DNA of 7,160 bases. Source: Calditrichaceae bacterium. GTDB lineage: Bacteria > Calditrichota > Calditrichia > Calditrichales > Calditrichaceae. Position numbers and translations under genes: made by a program. This document shows, in pieces, positions 1 to 7,041 of the stretch. The notes below the pieces were generated by a model. That model had not been told where the DNA came from, did no database searches, and was given only the letters and a program-made list of their open reading frames with translations. The first letter of the stretch is position 1. Each line of letters starts with the position of its first letter. The stretch is from positions 1-7,160 of the forward strand of contig JAUXGF010000141.1 in NCBI GenBank assembly GCA_030622395.1, written 5' to 3'.

Positions 1-32
1 TTACCATATTTTTAAGGTTCTATATGAAATAG

Positions 33-61
33 TGTGGGCAATCAAATTTTAATTACCCACA
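33..61 (-). terminator. Stem-loop after paralogue 2, candidate terminator
   Basis: The minus-strand RNA would read UGUGGGUAAU, a 9-nt loop, then AUUGCCCACA: a 10-bp stem with one U-G wobble. The same position is a C-A mismatch on the plus strand, so the full stem forms only in the direction of the gene, 21 bases past its stop codon. The bases that follow (CTATTTCAT) are only moderately T-rich. It is probably a 3'-end structure ending or stabilising this transcript. Confidence 0.5.
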
Positions 62-82
62 TAAAATCAAATAGAGCCATTT

Positions 83-1873
83 TTACTTTATTATTACAAA
101 CTTCCCCGTTTGAACATCTCCGGACTTTAAGTCTTCCACAGTAAAAAGATAAATTCCACTGGAAACAGCTTGTCCGGCAGAAGAAGTCAAATTCCAATTT
201 TCATACCCGGCAGTTGGATTACAATGCTCAACCTTATCTACCAAATTCCCTGCAAGTGTATATATTTTTATCTGACAATCAGCAGGGAGGTTGATAAACT
301 TTATAAGCCTGTCCTGTTCCATCCATTCCCTGCTGCCCGGCACTTTCTCCCACGGGGGATCAAATTGATGATAGGCAATATCACCGCGGTATGGATTGGG
401 GACAACGGCTACTTTTCCAACTTTTTTAGGGGGCGCAGTACCTGTAATAAGTCTTTGGCAATTTGCGCTTAAGCTGGATTCCAATGATGGAAAATCCGCA
501 ACCGAATCGGCTTTGGAAAAGGCTGTTAACGTATAGTAATAATCGAAGTAATCTAATAACCCTATATCATCATATTCATATTCCAGACCGGTATTAAATC
601 CGACTTTATTAGTATCTATATCGAATTCAGCCAGCAGGGTCCATGGCCCATCGCTGCTGGCTGTACTTTTATATAAACGGTAGCCTTCAAAAGGCGTTTT
701 TTCTCCATCGCCTCTATAAGGGTCTTTATATTTTTCAGGATTATGGGCGTCATCCGGCGGATACCAGCTTAAATGCACTTTATGGCTTTCACTTGAAATC
801 TGCAGGACTGGCGTGGGAGGCGGCGAAGGCACTTTAAAATCACGAGTAGTAAGGAATTCCAGATACTCTGCATTGTCCAGCATTCCTTCTAATCCATCTC
901 CGAATACTAAGGCTAATTCAATGTGAAGTGTATCCCCAACCGCCACTGTTTCAAATGGTCCGAAGGAGATAGTAAAATGAGACCTCATCGGTTCCATTAT
1001 GTTTTGCATAATCTTACCGCTGCTCATGTTTTCATAGCGGGATTGATCGCGGGCAATATCATACAAATCCGCATGAGTGTAATGTTGATAAGCCCAACGG
1101 AGTTCCTTTTCACTATCCTGCGGTTCAAGAATTTTAATTCCGATCGGACTGTATGCGTTTCCGTCATTTCCGGCAGGCGCATCCTCGGTTACACCCATCT
1201 GCTCATCAGGATAAAACAGGGTATATTCATCAATCCAATTATCGCCTATTTTGTTATCCCCCACTTCACCCTGCTGCCAGTAACTAATATATATTTTGTG
1301 GATATCATCCTTAACCGGTATAATATCATATTGCAGAACAATAAATTCATCTAACGGCGGCGAACTCCAGGCATAACTTCTCTGAATTACATCCAGATAA
1401 AGAGGATGATGATCAGCAATATTTAGAATATTGTAATCGCTGTAACGGCAGACAAAATCCTGATCGGAAACCGCGACGTAATCAGGCAAATACGGAATAT
1501 TCGCCGTATCGTTCCTCTGTACCGCCCATACTGTATCATAGGGAGCGCTTGAAGCGAAGAATTCATCGTCTGTGAAATGTGTGCGGGTAACAGAAACAAG
1601 CGTATCTCCTTTATCGTTAATCGCGCCTATCCAAATCCCCGATAGATAGATATGCTCTTCGTTACTGTTTGGCGGGAATTCACAATTAATTAAATAGGGA
1701 TAATTATATCTTCCGGCAAAGTGATCTGCGGCATTTAAGGCGCCGTTATTTGTTATCACCTGGCGCACTTTACCCACATTATGAATTCTCCAATCCAAAT
1801 TTGTTTCCTGTGCATAAACTGAACTGCTAATAATTAAAATACTTATTAAAAATAAAGTAAATTTGTAAAACAT
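83..1873 (-). CDS. Secreted protein with fibronectin type III domain and T9SS type A-like C-terminal sorting domain (paralogue 2)
   Basis: This is a 596-residue exported protein of unknown function, the tandem copy of the gene before it. Residues 1-21 are a classical signal peptide (MFYKF, hydrophobic ILIIS, cleavage after VYA/Q). Residues about 23-346 are the shared N-terminal module: VSDQDFVCRYSDYN and PLYLDVIQ.SYAWSS at about 135-171, and FGPFETVAVGDT at 304-315. The proline-rich hinge PSPPPTP (349-355) leads to a fibronectin type III-like domain to about 455 (HKVHLSW, PFEGYRLYKS, GPWTLLAEFD, YYYTLTAFSK). Residues 488-596 are the predicted T9SS type A sorting or FlgD-Ig-like domain, ending SGIYLFTVED...GKFVIIK. 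By eye this domain is about 72% identical to the paralogue; the N-terminal module is conserved in blocks with variable stretches between. AAGG lies 8 bases upstream of the ATG. No enzyme motif is seen. The protein may bind a ligand or partner at the surface; that is inference from domain type and the receptor nearby. Confidence 0.88.
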   Translation of the reverse strand: MFYKFTLFLISILIISSSVYAQETNLDWRIHNVGKVRQVITNNGALNAADHFAGRYNYPYLINCEFPPNSNEEHIYLSGIWIGAINDKGDTLVSVTRTHFTDDEFFASSAPYDTVWAVQRNDTANIPYLPDYVAVSDQDFVCRYSDYNILNIADHHPLYLDVIQRSYAWSSPPLDEFIVLQYDIIPVKDDIHKIYISYWQQGEVGDNKIGDNWIDEYTLFYPDEQMGVTEDAPAGNDGNAYSPIGIKILEPQDSEKELRWAYQHYTHADLYDIARDQSRYENMSSGKIMQNIMEPMRSHFTISFGPFETVAVGDTLHIELALVFGDGLEGMLDNAEYLEFLTTRDFKVPSPPPTPVLQISSESHKVHLSWYPPDDAHNPEKYKDPYRGDGEKTPFEGYRLYKSTASSDGPWTLLAEFDIDTNKVGFNTGLEYEYDDIGLLDYFDYYYTLTAFSKADSVADFPSLESSLSANCQRLITGTAPPKKVGKVAVVPNPYRGDIAYHQFDPPWEKVPGSREWMEQDRLIKFINLPADCQIKIYTLAGNLVDKVEHCNPTAGYENWNLTSSAGQAVSSGIYLFTVEDLKSGDVQTGKFVIIK

Positions 1874-1921
1874 AAATACAACCTTATTCTAAAAAAATGT
1901 AATAATGGATTGATGAAATAC

Positions 1922-1949
1922 TGGAGTATCGATAAAAGCCATTACTCCA
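1922..1949. repeat. 7-bp inverted repeat upstream of paralogue 2
   Basis: TGGAGTA (1922-1928) and TACTCCA (1943-1949) are perfect inverted arms with 14 bases between them. The nearer arm is about 50 bases upstream of the paralogue 2 start codon. The spacing suits either a leader hairpin or a dimeric protein-binding site. No T-run follows on the minus strand. The function is not determined and chance occurrence is possible. Confidence 0.3.
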
Positions 1950-2030
1950 AAACTCCACCTGCACTCTTTCTCCGAATAATCAGGATACATTCACGCATTG
2001 TTCGTTGTATATCCGACAACTTGGGATCAA

Positions 2031-2077
2031 ACCACCCCTATGTCCCCTCCTTACTAAGAAGGGGACATAGGGGTGGT
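2031..2077. repeat. 17-bp perfect inverted repeat, possible dispersed palindrome doubling as terminator
   Basis: ACCACCCCTATGTCCCC (2031-2047) is exactly complementary to GGGGACATAGGGGTGGT (2061-2077). The 13-base centre can add a T-A pair and, after one mismatch, three more pairs (CTT/AAG), leaving a tiny loop. The structure starts 4 bases past the stop codon of paralogue 1. It is far more GC-rich than its surroundings. Only TTTG follows on the minus strand, so it is not a textbook rho-independent terminator. From general familiarity, CCCCTCCTTA..AAGGGG palindromes recur between genes in many bacterial genomes, so I favour a REP-like mobile or dispersed element. Copy number cannot be judged from one window. 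Confidence 0.65.
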
Positions 2078-2081
2078 CCGT

Positions 2082-3842
2082 TTATTTTATAACGACAAAT
2101 TTGCCGGTCTGTACTTCTCCGTTATTTGAATCTTCTACGGTAAATAAATAAATGCCGCTGGCAATTGCCTGTCCCGCCGAAGAAGTTAGATTCCAATCTT
2201 CATAGCCTCTCTGGGCGTTGTTATGTTCAATAGTGATAATTAGATTTCCTGCAAGTGAATAGACTTTAATTTCACATTGCGCCGGCAGATTAATAAATTG
2301 AATTCTCCGGTCTTGCTCCATCCAATTACGTCCGGAAGGAACCCTTTCCCATGCCGGGTTAAAGGCGTGATAAGCAATGTCGCCCCTATATGGATTTGGC
2401 ACAACGGCGGCATTGCCAACGGTTTTAGGCGGCGCAGTTCCTGGCACAACAGTTTGCGCGCCGGCATTTTTACTGGATTCCTGCGACGGAAAATTACTAA
2501 CCGAATCGGGTTTTGAGAACGCCGTTACAGCATAATAATATTCAAGATTATTTAACAACCCTATATCAAGGTATTCATGTTCAAGACCTGTATCCAATCC
2601 AAAATCGTTATCGAGATCGTATTCCCCTAATAATGTCCAGGGACCGGTCTGACTTTTTGCGCTTTTATAAACCCTATATCCTTCAAAAGGAACTTCGGCG
2701 CTGTCGGCGCGGTTTGGATCTTTGTAAGTTTCCGGATTCACATCGCCGGCTTTTACGCTGTCCCACTCTAATACTATTCTATGTGATTGCGTTTCAACGC
2801 GCAGCGGCGGAATAGGCGGAGGAGATGGAACCTTAAACTTCTGATCTACCAGCCAATCTAACTGAGCGGCGTTTTTTTTCACGCCGTCCAAACCATTTCC
2901 CACAATCTCACCGACAATGAACTTTGCCGTATCGCCCACAGCCAAATTTAAAATCCCGAAAGCAAGTATGAATTCAGAACCGTTATTCGTCTGCTGATCG
3001 CTCTCAATTTCACCACTCGAAATTACCTGATATAATTCCGCATTAGGGCCAGGGGGACCCTCTCCGGCGCCGTACCACTGGAATGTCCAGTCTATAGAAG
3101 CGGGGTCAAGCTCTTCGGGCGGATATACTTTAATACCAAGCGGACTTATTGCCTCTTCATCCACACCACCGGGAGGATCGACTGCAAGCGCCATATTCAT
3201 CTCAGGAATATAATGCGACTGGTCATCAAGGGCGAAATCCCAGCCGGCAGATCGATAGCCCACATTTCCATCTAACCAATAACAGATATAAACATTTTCC
3301 AAATCATTTTTTGTCGGTATTATATAAAAAGTATATACAATCATTTCATCTAAAGGGGACGAACTCCAGGCGTAGCTGGTTTGAATAACATCCAAATAAA
3401 GAGGATAATGATTTGCAATATTAAGTTTATTATAATCGCTGTAACGGCAGATAAAATCCTGATCCGAAACTCCGGTATAGCCGGACCAGTAAGGTATATC
3501 AACTGTATCGCCCTTGCTTACAACCCAAATTGTATCATCCGCAGCGCCGCTGGGATAAAATTCGCGATAACGGTCGGCAGAGGAAACAAGTGTATCCCCA
3601 TTGCTAATGGCGCCAATCCATATACCGCCCGCGCCGATATGTTCTTCGTTGCTGTTTAAAGGATATTCACAATAGAGCAGACCCGGGTAAGTCGTTTCGG
3701 CGCGCCATATAGTACCCATATTTGTAACTACCTGCCGTACAGAACCCACATTATGCATTTTCCAGTCAAGCGTAACTGTCTGAGTAAAAGCTGTATTTCC
3801 AATTATTAATAAAAGAAATACTTTTCTATACCAATATCTCAT
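2082..3842 (-). CDS. Secreted protein with fibronectin type III domain and T9SS type A-like C-terminal sorting domain (paralogue 1)
   Basis: This is a 586-residue exported protein of unknown function. Residues 1 to about 20 are a signal peptide (MRYWYRK, LLLIIG, cleavage near AFT/Q). Residues about 22-336 form an N-terminal module shared with the next gene; its most conserved part is VSDQDFICRYSDYN and PLYLDVIQ.SYAWSS at about 125-161. A proline-rich hinge (PSPPPIPP, 339-346) leads to a fibronectin type III-like domain at about 347-445 (HRIVLEW, PFEGYRVYKS, GPWTLLGEYD, YYYAVTAFSK). Residues 478-586 resemble the T9SS type A sorting or FlgD-Ig-like domain: VVPNPY, CEIKVYSLAGNL, a tryptophan in EDWNLTSSAGQ, SGIYLFTVED, and final GKFVVIK. 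That predicts T9SS-dependent export to the surface or medium. The ATG has only a weak GGA 7 bases upstream. No catalytic motif is visible. It lies 98 bases after the receptor on the same strand, suggesting a shared role. Confidence 0.88.
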   Translation of the reverse strand: MRYWYRKVFLLLIIGNTAFTQTVTLDWKMHNVGSVRQVVTNMGTIWRAETTYPGLLYCEYPLNSNEEHIGAGGIWIGAISNGDTLVSSADRYREFYPSGAADDTIWVVSKGDTVDIPYWSGYTGVSDQDFICRYSDYNKLNIANHYPLYLDVIQTSYAWSSSPLDEMIVYTFYIIPTKNDLENVYICYWLDGNVGYRSAGWDFALDDQSHYIPEMNMALAVDPPGGVDEEAISPLGIKVYPPEELDPASIDWTFQWYGAGEGPPGPNAELYQVISSGEIESDQQTNNGSEFILAFGILNLAVGDTAKFIVGEIVGNGLDGVKKNAAQLDWLVDQKFKVPSPPPIPPLRVETQSHRIVLEWDSVKAGDVNPETYKDPNRADSAEVPFEGYRVYKSAKSQTGPWTLLGEYDLDNDFGLDTGLEHEYLDIGLLNNLEYYYAVTAFSKPDSVSNFPSQESSKNAGAQTVVPGTAPPKTVGNAAVVPNPYRGDIAYHAFNPAWERVPSGRNWMEQDRRIQFINLPAQCEIKVYSLAGNLIITIEHNNAQRGYEDWNLTSSAGQAIASGIYLFTVEDSNNGEVQTGKFVVIK

Positions 3843-3893
3843 TTTATATTCCAGACGTTAAAAAATTGAATTCTCTCATGCATCTGCGTAAAA

Positions 3894-3923
3894 GCGGAAT
3901 TTACGATCCAACCGGCATTCCGC
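3894..3923 (-). terminator. Candidate terminator or attenuator hairpin after the receptor gene
   Basis: On the minus strand GCGGAAT and ATTCCGC form a perfect 7-bp inverted repeat around a 16-nt loop, starting 17 bases after the receptor stop codon and followed directly by TTTT. The loop is large and the T-run short, so it is weaker than a textbook rho-independent terminator. It could let some transcripts read through to the downstream secreted-protein gene, giving more receptor than partner mRNA, or protect the 3' end. Confidence 0.4.
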
Positions 3924-3940
3924 ATCTTTTTCATTATTCT

Positions 3941-6772
3941 TTACCAGTTTATACTTAAACCAAACTTAGCATACCTTCCTGTTGAAAGCTGGCGCGGGTC
4001 CCTTAAATAATACATTGAATACCAGTTATAATATTCCCTTTGATCTTGACTTTGCGAATTCATATCGCCGTATTTATATGGTTTTCCTGTCCATCTATTA
4101 AATCCATAAGCTAACTGGGCATTTTGTTGATTAAAGATATTATATATATCTATATGAAATGAAAAGTCTATCCCCGATATGTCGAATGATTTTTTTATTT
4201 TTAAATCTGTTGTCATAGTAGGGGGGCAATTTTCGGTATACTCTTTCTTTTGAGCTTCTGCCGGGTCATTTGTTCCTGGAGTATAGGGCTGGCCGGAACT
4301 AAATTTGGACAGCATAGTAATATTCCAATTATCCGGCGCACTCCAGCCAAACAAGCTAATATGTTTATTTTTCGGAGAGGATAACGTCCCCTGAAAAACA
4401 ACCTGATGACGAATGTCCCAGCTAACTGGTCGTTCCCGTATAGGATTTGGAAAATTAGTTGTAGACCTGACATAATCCTCAAAAGCCGACGATGAATATC
4501 CTGTAGCCCATTGAATGGTATAAGTTAGTTTTCCCGATGTAAAATTAGCATATCTTTTATTTATCTCAAATTCTATACCGCGGGCTCGTGAATATCCTTT
4601 ATTGTCATATAAATCCACAGAAACGCCTGCCGCGGCAAGTAAATGTGTTGTACCTACCTGGTTAGATATATCTTTGTTGTAACTTTTAATATCTATCGCC
4701 CAATTCATAGCTATCTGGTGAGTTAAACCAAATTCATATAAAATAGTCTGCTCATAATCTAAACCAGGATTCCCTGTAAAGCCCCCTGAATATGGATCGC
4801 GGTAATAGAATTGCAATTCGGGAAGTTGATTGAAATGTCCGTAAGAGAAAAACACGACCGTTTTTACTGAAATCGGGAATGATATTCCAAAACGGGGACT
4901 AAATTTATAATTAATTTTATCCCAATCCGCTTTCAATCCTGTAGCGGATTCCCATTGCCTTTTATAAGGTTTTTTGAATACTGAATTACCTGGCATAAAC
5001 CAATCAAAACGCACTCCGGCGTTAATTATCAAACTTTCCTTTTCAAATTTATCCTGGATAAAAAAGCCGCCGATTAAAGGATAAGTGTTAAAAACCCATC
5101 TGCTCTTCCCAAATTCAGGGAACGGTCCCGGGGGGCGGGGCGTTTCCTTGCCATCTCCATATTTCCAATCTCCATAGTAGGAAAGTTTCGTTCCACCGTC
5201 TTGAATATCAATATATTGAATGTCATGGTATTGTATTTCCAATCCTGTTTTAATAAGATGCTCAGGATGAATTTGCGAAGTAACATCGCCTTTAAAAGTA
5301 AATGAACGCGTTATATCGTCGCGCCAGATATTTTCATAGCCCAAATTATCATAGAATCCGGAAAGATCCGTTGTGGGAGATTCAATATGGTCTTCTCCAT
5401 AAGGCTTGGTTGAATGTTCTTTTTCCCATGTATAATAATCGCATCCTATTGTATCCAGGCTGTCACTATAAAAAGTCCAGAATTCATAAGGCTTCTTATC
5501 ATTGAGTGATGACTTATAATCTACAGCCATATAACCAATATTAATGTTGTAAAAAGTTGATTTGGAAACAGTATGGTTAAATCTTAAACCAAAGTTATGC
5601 GTGTTTCTTAAATAATCAGCCATGTGATCGGGGTGATTTTTCCAAAGCCAGCTAAACCGGCTCCATCTCTTCCACGATCCATGATAACTAAAAATAATTT
5701 TAAATTGATTTGTAAGTTTCCAGTTCAGCTTGGCGTTAAAATTTCCTGAATTATCCTGTTTTTCCTTGAAATCTAAGCCGAACAGCGGCATATCATCTCT
5801 TGTGCGATTATTATTATATGTAGTGTTGCTTAAGTTGCCGTTGCCGGATATAAAGAAATTCATTTTTCCAGGAAGCTTTAACCCCATCTGAGGCAGAAGA
5901 TTACGGGTGATTAATTCAGGGCCGCCTATATAAAATGAGCTGTATTGAAATCCATAGGAATCGCCAATAATATCCCAGGCATCCGTTTTATATTCAACGC
6001 CGCCCTGGTATTCTTCCCCGCCGGAGCGCGTAGTAATATTTACAACGCCGGTTTGAGCCTGTCCATACTCGGCGCTAAAAGCTCCTGTTAATAATTCTAT
6101 TTCCTCTACATCGACAACATTTAATTCCAGAACATTACGACCGCCGTATAATGGATGGGTTACGGGCATTCCGTCAACCATATAAAGAATCTCGCCGCCG
6201 CGTCCGCCGCGCACATGAATATTCTTTATACTTTCATCGCGCACCTGCAATTGTGTGCCGTCCATTAAAGAAATTGACTGCGGACCGGCGTCAACAAACG
6301 ACCCTCCCTGCAGTTTAAAAATATCGGTTGTGTTTTCAATTCCGGGAGTAGATTCAATTGTCTCGCGCGACGTCGATCTCCGAGTCGAAGTTATATCTTT
6401 CTGAACAAGGGGCTGTTCTGCTACAACCTCAATAGTCGGCGCTGTAATAGCCTGAGTTTCCATTTCCAGATTTATAGTAGTGGTTAAGTCAACCTGAACC
6501 CGCACTTCTTTGACTGTTATCGTATGATATCCTATATATGAGGCTTCTATTTCATATTTGCCTGGGGGAATTTGTAATATGTAATAAAAACCATCTTCAG
6601 CCGTTGCCGCGCCAAGAGAAGCTCCTTTAATAAATACATTAACTCCTGCCAGCGCTTCGCCTGTTTGTTTGTCGATAATCCTGCCTGCTATTTTACCTGT
6701 ATTTCCGGCAAACAACGCAGACCAGCTTAATAAAACGGCGATAAAAATTAAAATACGGTTAGTATATTTCAC
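3941..6772 (-). CDS. TonB-dependent outer-membrane receptor with carboxypeptidase-regulatory-like N-terminal domain
   Basis: This is a 943-residue outer-membrane beta-barrel expected to import a substrate using energy from TonB/ExbBD; the substrate is unknown. Translation is placed at a GTG with an AAAGGAG site 8 bases upstream; an in-frame GTG three codons earlier overlaps that site. Counted from this start, residues 1-22 are a signal peptide (MKYTNR, hydrophobic core, cleavage near ALFA/G). Residues about 27-104 are a CarboxypepD_reg-like domain (GRIIDKQTGEALAGVNV, then GFYYILQIPPGKYEIEASYIGY). TIEVVAE at 113-119 could be the TonB box. The plug covers about 127-252, with HVRGGRGGEILYMVDGMPV and SAEYGQAQTGVVNITTRSGG. 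The rest is an aromatic-rich barrel ending in INW, the terminal aromatic typical of outer-membrane proteins. A proline-rich stretch near 545-553 is probably an extracellular loop. Length is normal for the family. A hairpin and then two secreted paralogues follow on the same strand. No SusD partner is visible, so a SusC name is not justified. Confidence 0.95.
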   Translation of the reverse strand: MKYTNRILIFIAVLLSWSALFAGNTGKIAGRIIDKQTGEALAGVNVFIKGASLGAATAEDGFYYILQIPPGKYEIEASYIGYHTITVKEVRVQVDLTTTINLEMETQAITAPTIEVVAEQPLVQKDITSTRRSTSRETIESTPGIENTTDIFKLQGGSFVDAGPQSISLMDGTQLQVRDESIKNIHVRGGRGGEILYMVDGMPVTHPLYGGRNVLELNVVDVEEIELLTGAFSAEYGQAQTGVVNITTRSGGEEYQGGVEYKTDAWDIIGDSYGFQYSSFYIGGPELITRNLLPQMGLKLPGKMNFFISGNGNLSNTTYNNNRTRDDMPLFGLDFKEKQDNSGNFNAKLNWKLTNQFKIIFSYHGSWKRWSRFSWLWKNHPDHMADYLRNTHNFGLRFNHTVSKSTFYNINIGYMAVDYKSSLNDKKPYEFWTFYSDSLDTIGCDYYTWEKEHSTKPYGEDHIESPTTDLSGFYDNLGYENIWRDDITRSFTFKGDVTSQIHPEHLIKTGLEIQYHDIQYIDIQDGGTKLSYYGDWKYGDGKETPRPPGPFPEFGKSRWVFNTYPLIGGFFIQDKFEKESLIINAGVRFDWFMPGNSVFKKPYKRQWESATGLKADWDKINYKFSPRFGISFPISVKTVVFFSYGHFNQLPELQFYYRDPYSGGFTGNPGLDYEQTILYEFGLTHQIAMNWAIDIKSYNKDISNQVGTTHLLAAAGVSVDLYDNKGYSRARGIEFEINKRYANFTSGKLTYTIQWATGYSSSAFEDYVRSTTNFPNPIRERPVSWDIRHQVVFQGTLSSPKNKHISLFGWSAPDNWNITMLSKFSSGQPYTPGTNDPAEAQKKEYTENCPPTMTTDLKIKKSFDISGIDFSFHIDIYNIFNQQNAQLAYGFNRWTGKPYKYGDMNSQSQDQREYYNWYSMYYLRDPRQLSTGRYAKFGLSINW

Positions 6773-6780
6773 CTCAATCA

Positions 6781-6787
6781 CTCCTTT
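6781..6787 (-). promoter_or_regulatory. Shine-Dalgarno site that sets the receptor start
   Basis: The minus strand reads AAAGGAG here, a near-ideal Shine-Dalgarno sequence. The first in-frame GTG (6781-6779) uses the last G of this motif, so the ribosome could not pair with the motif and start there. A second in-frame GTG at 6772-6770 lies 8 bases downstream, which is standard spacing. This argues strongly that translation begins at 6772. Confidence 0.8.
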
Positions 6788-6866
6788 ATAGATGTAAAGA
6801 CGCTAACCTTTACTTCCAGAATTTTTTATATATTTGAATAATATTCAGCTTTATTTTTTGTATAGT

Positions 6867-6885
6867 CCAGTTCCCTGTTAACTGG
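6867..6885. promoter_or_regulatory. Possible operator: CCAGTT-7-AACTGG inverted repeat
   Basis: CCAGTT (6867-6872) and AACTGG (6880-6885) are perfect 6-base inverted arms separated by 7 bases. The repeat lies about 95 bases upstream of the receptor start codon and has the geometry of a dimeric repressor or activator half-site pair. No regulator gene is in the window and no convincing promoter can be placed next to it, so the regulatory reading is inference. A 6-bp arm pair can arise by chance over a few hundred bases. Confidence 0.25.
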
Positions 6886-6960
6886 CGTTGTTACAGATTA
6901 TTTTAGTGTATTTCAAAAGCAGTTGAAACGGGTGTCTATAGTTTATCATATCTATTAAAT

Positions 6961-6976
6961 CCGCGATTAATCACGG
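6961..6976 (-). other. Imperfect palindrome, weak stem-loop
   Basis: The minus-strand reading is CCGTGATTAATCGCGG. As RNA it could form a 6-bp stem (CCGUGA/UCGCGG, with one U-G wobble) closed by a UUAA loop. On the plus strand the same position is a C-A mismatch, so the structure would form better in minus-strand RNA. Only a short AT stretch follows, so it is a poor terminator. It might be a leader structure of the receptor mRNA or a protein-binding palindrome. Confidence 0.25.
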
Positions 6977-7008
6977 TGTTAATGGTTTTCTTTTTTTTAC
7001 AACAGTCT

Positions 7009-7041
7009 AAATTTCAGTACCGCTCGTTCCGAAATTTCGGA
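7009..7041. repeat. Two overlapping inverted repeats
   Basis: TCCGAAATTTCGGA at 7028-7041 is a perfect 14-nt palindrome. It shares GAAATTT (7031-7037) with a second inverted repeat whose other arm is AAATTTC at 7009-7015, 15 nt away. The two foldings cannot coexist because they use the same bases. There is no T-run after either on the minus strand, so neither looks like a classical terminator for the upstream gene. It could be a regulator site, a small dispersed repeat, or chance in AT-rich DNA. Confidence 0.4.

Noticed and set aside
170..1354. Plus-strand frames of 64-143 codons opposite paralogue 2
   Set aside because: They lie antisense to a strongly supported coding sequence with clear domains and have no protein-like features of their own.
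1910..2092. Plus-strand 60-codon frame
   Set aside because: Its C-terminal third is simply the translation of the 2031-2077 palindrome, it runs into the end of a real minus-strand gene, and it has no ribosome binding site.
2240..3659. Further frames on both strands overlapping paralogue 1
   Set aside because: They are shadows of the real gene in other frames; several echo the same positions as the shadows in paralogue 2, as expected for homologous DNA.
4213..5505. Small frames inside the receptor gene on both strands
   Set aside because: The receptor frame is uninterrupted and carries plug and barrel signatures throughout, so these are chance open frames.
3941..6772. Calling the receptor SusC
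   Set aside because: A SusC name requires a SusD partner or polysaccharide-utilisation context, and none is visible in the window.
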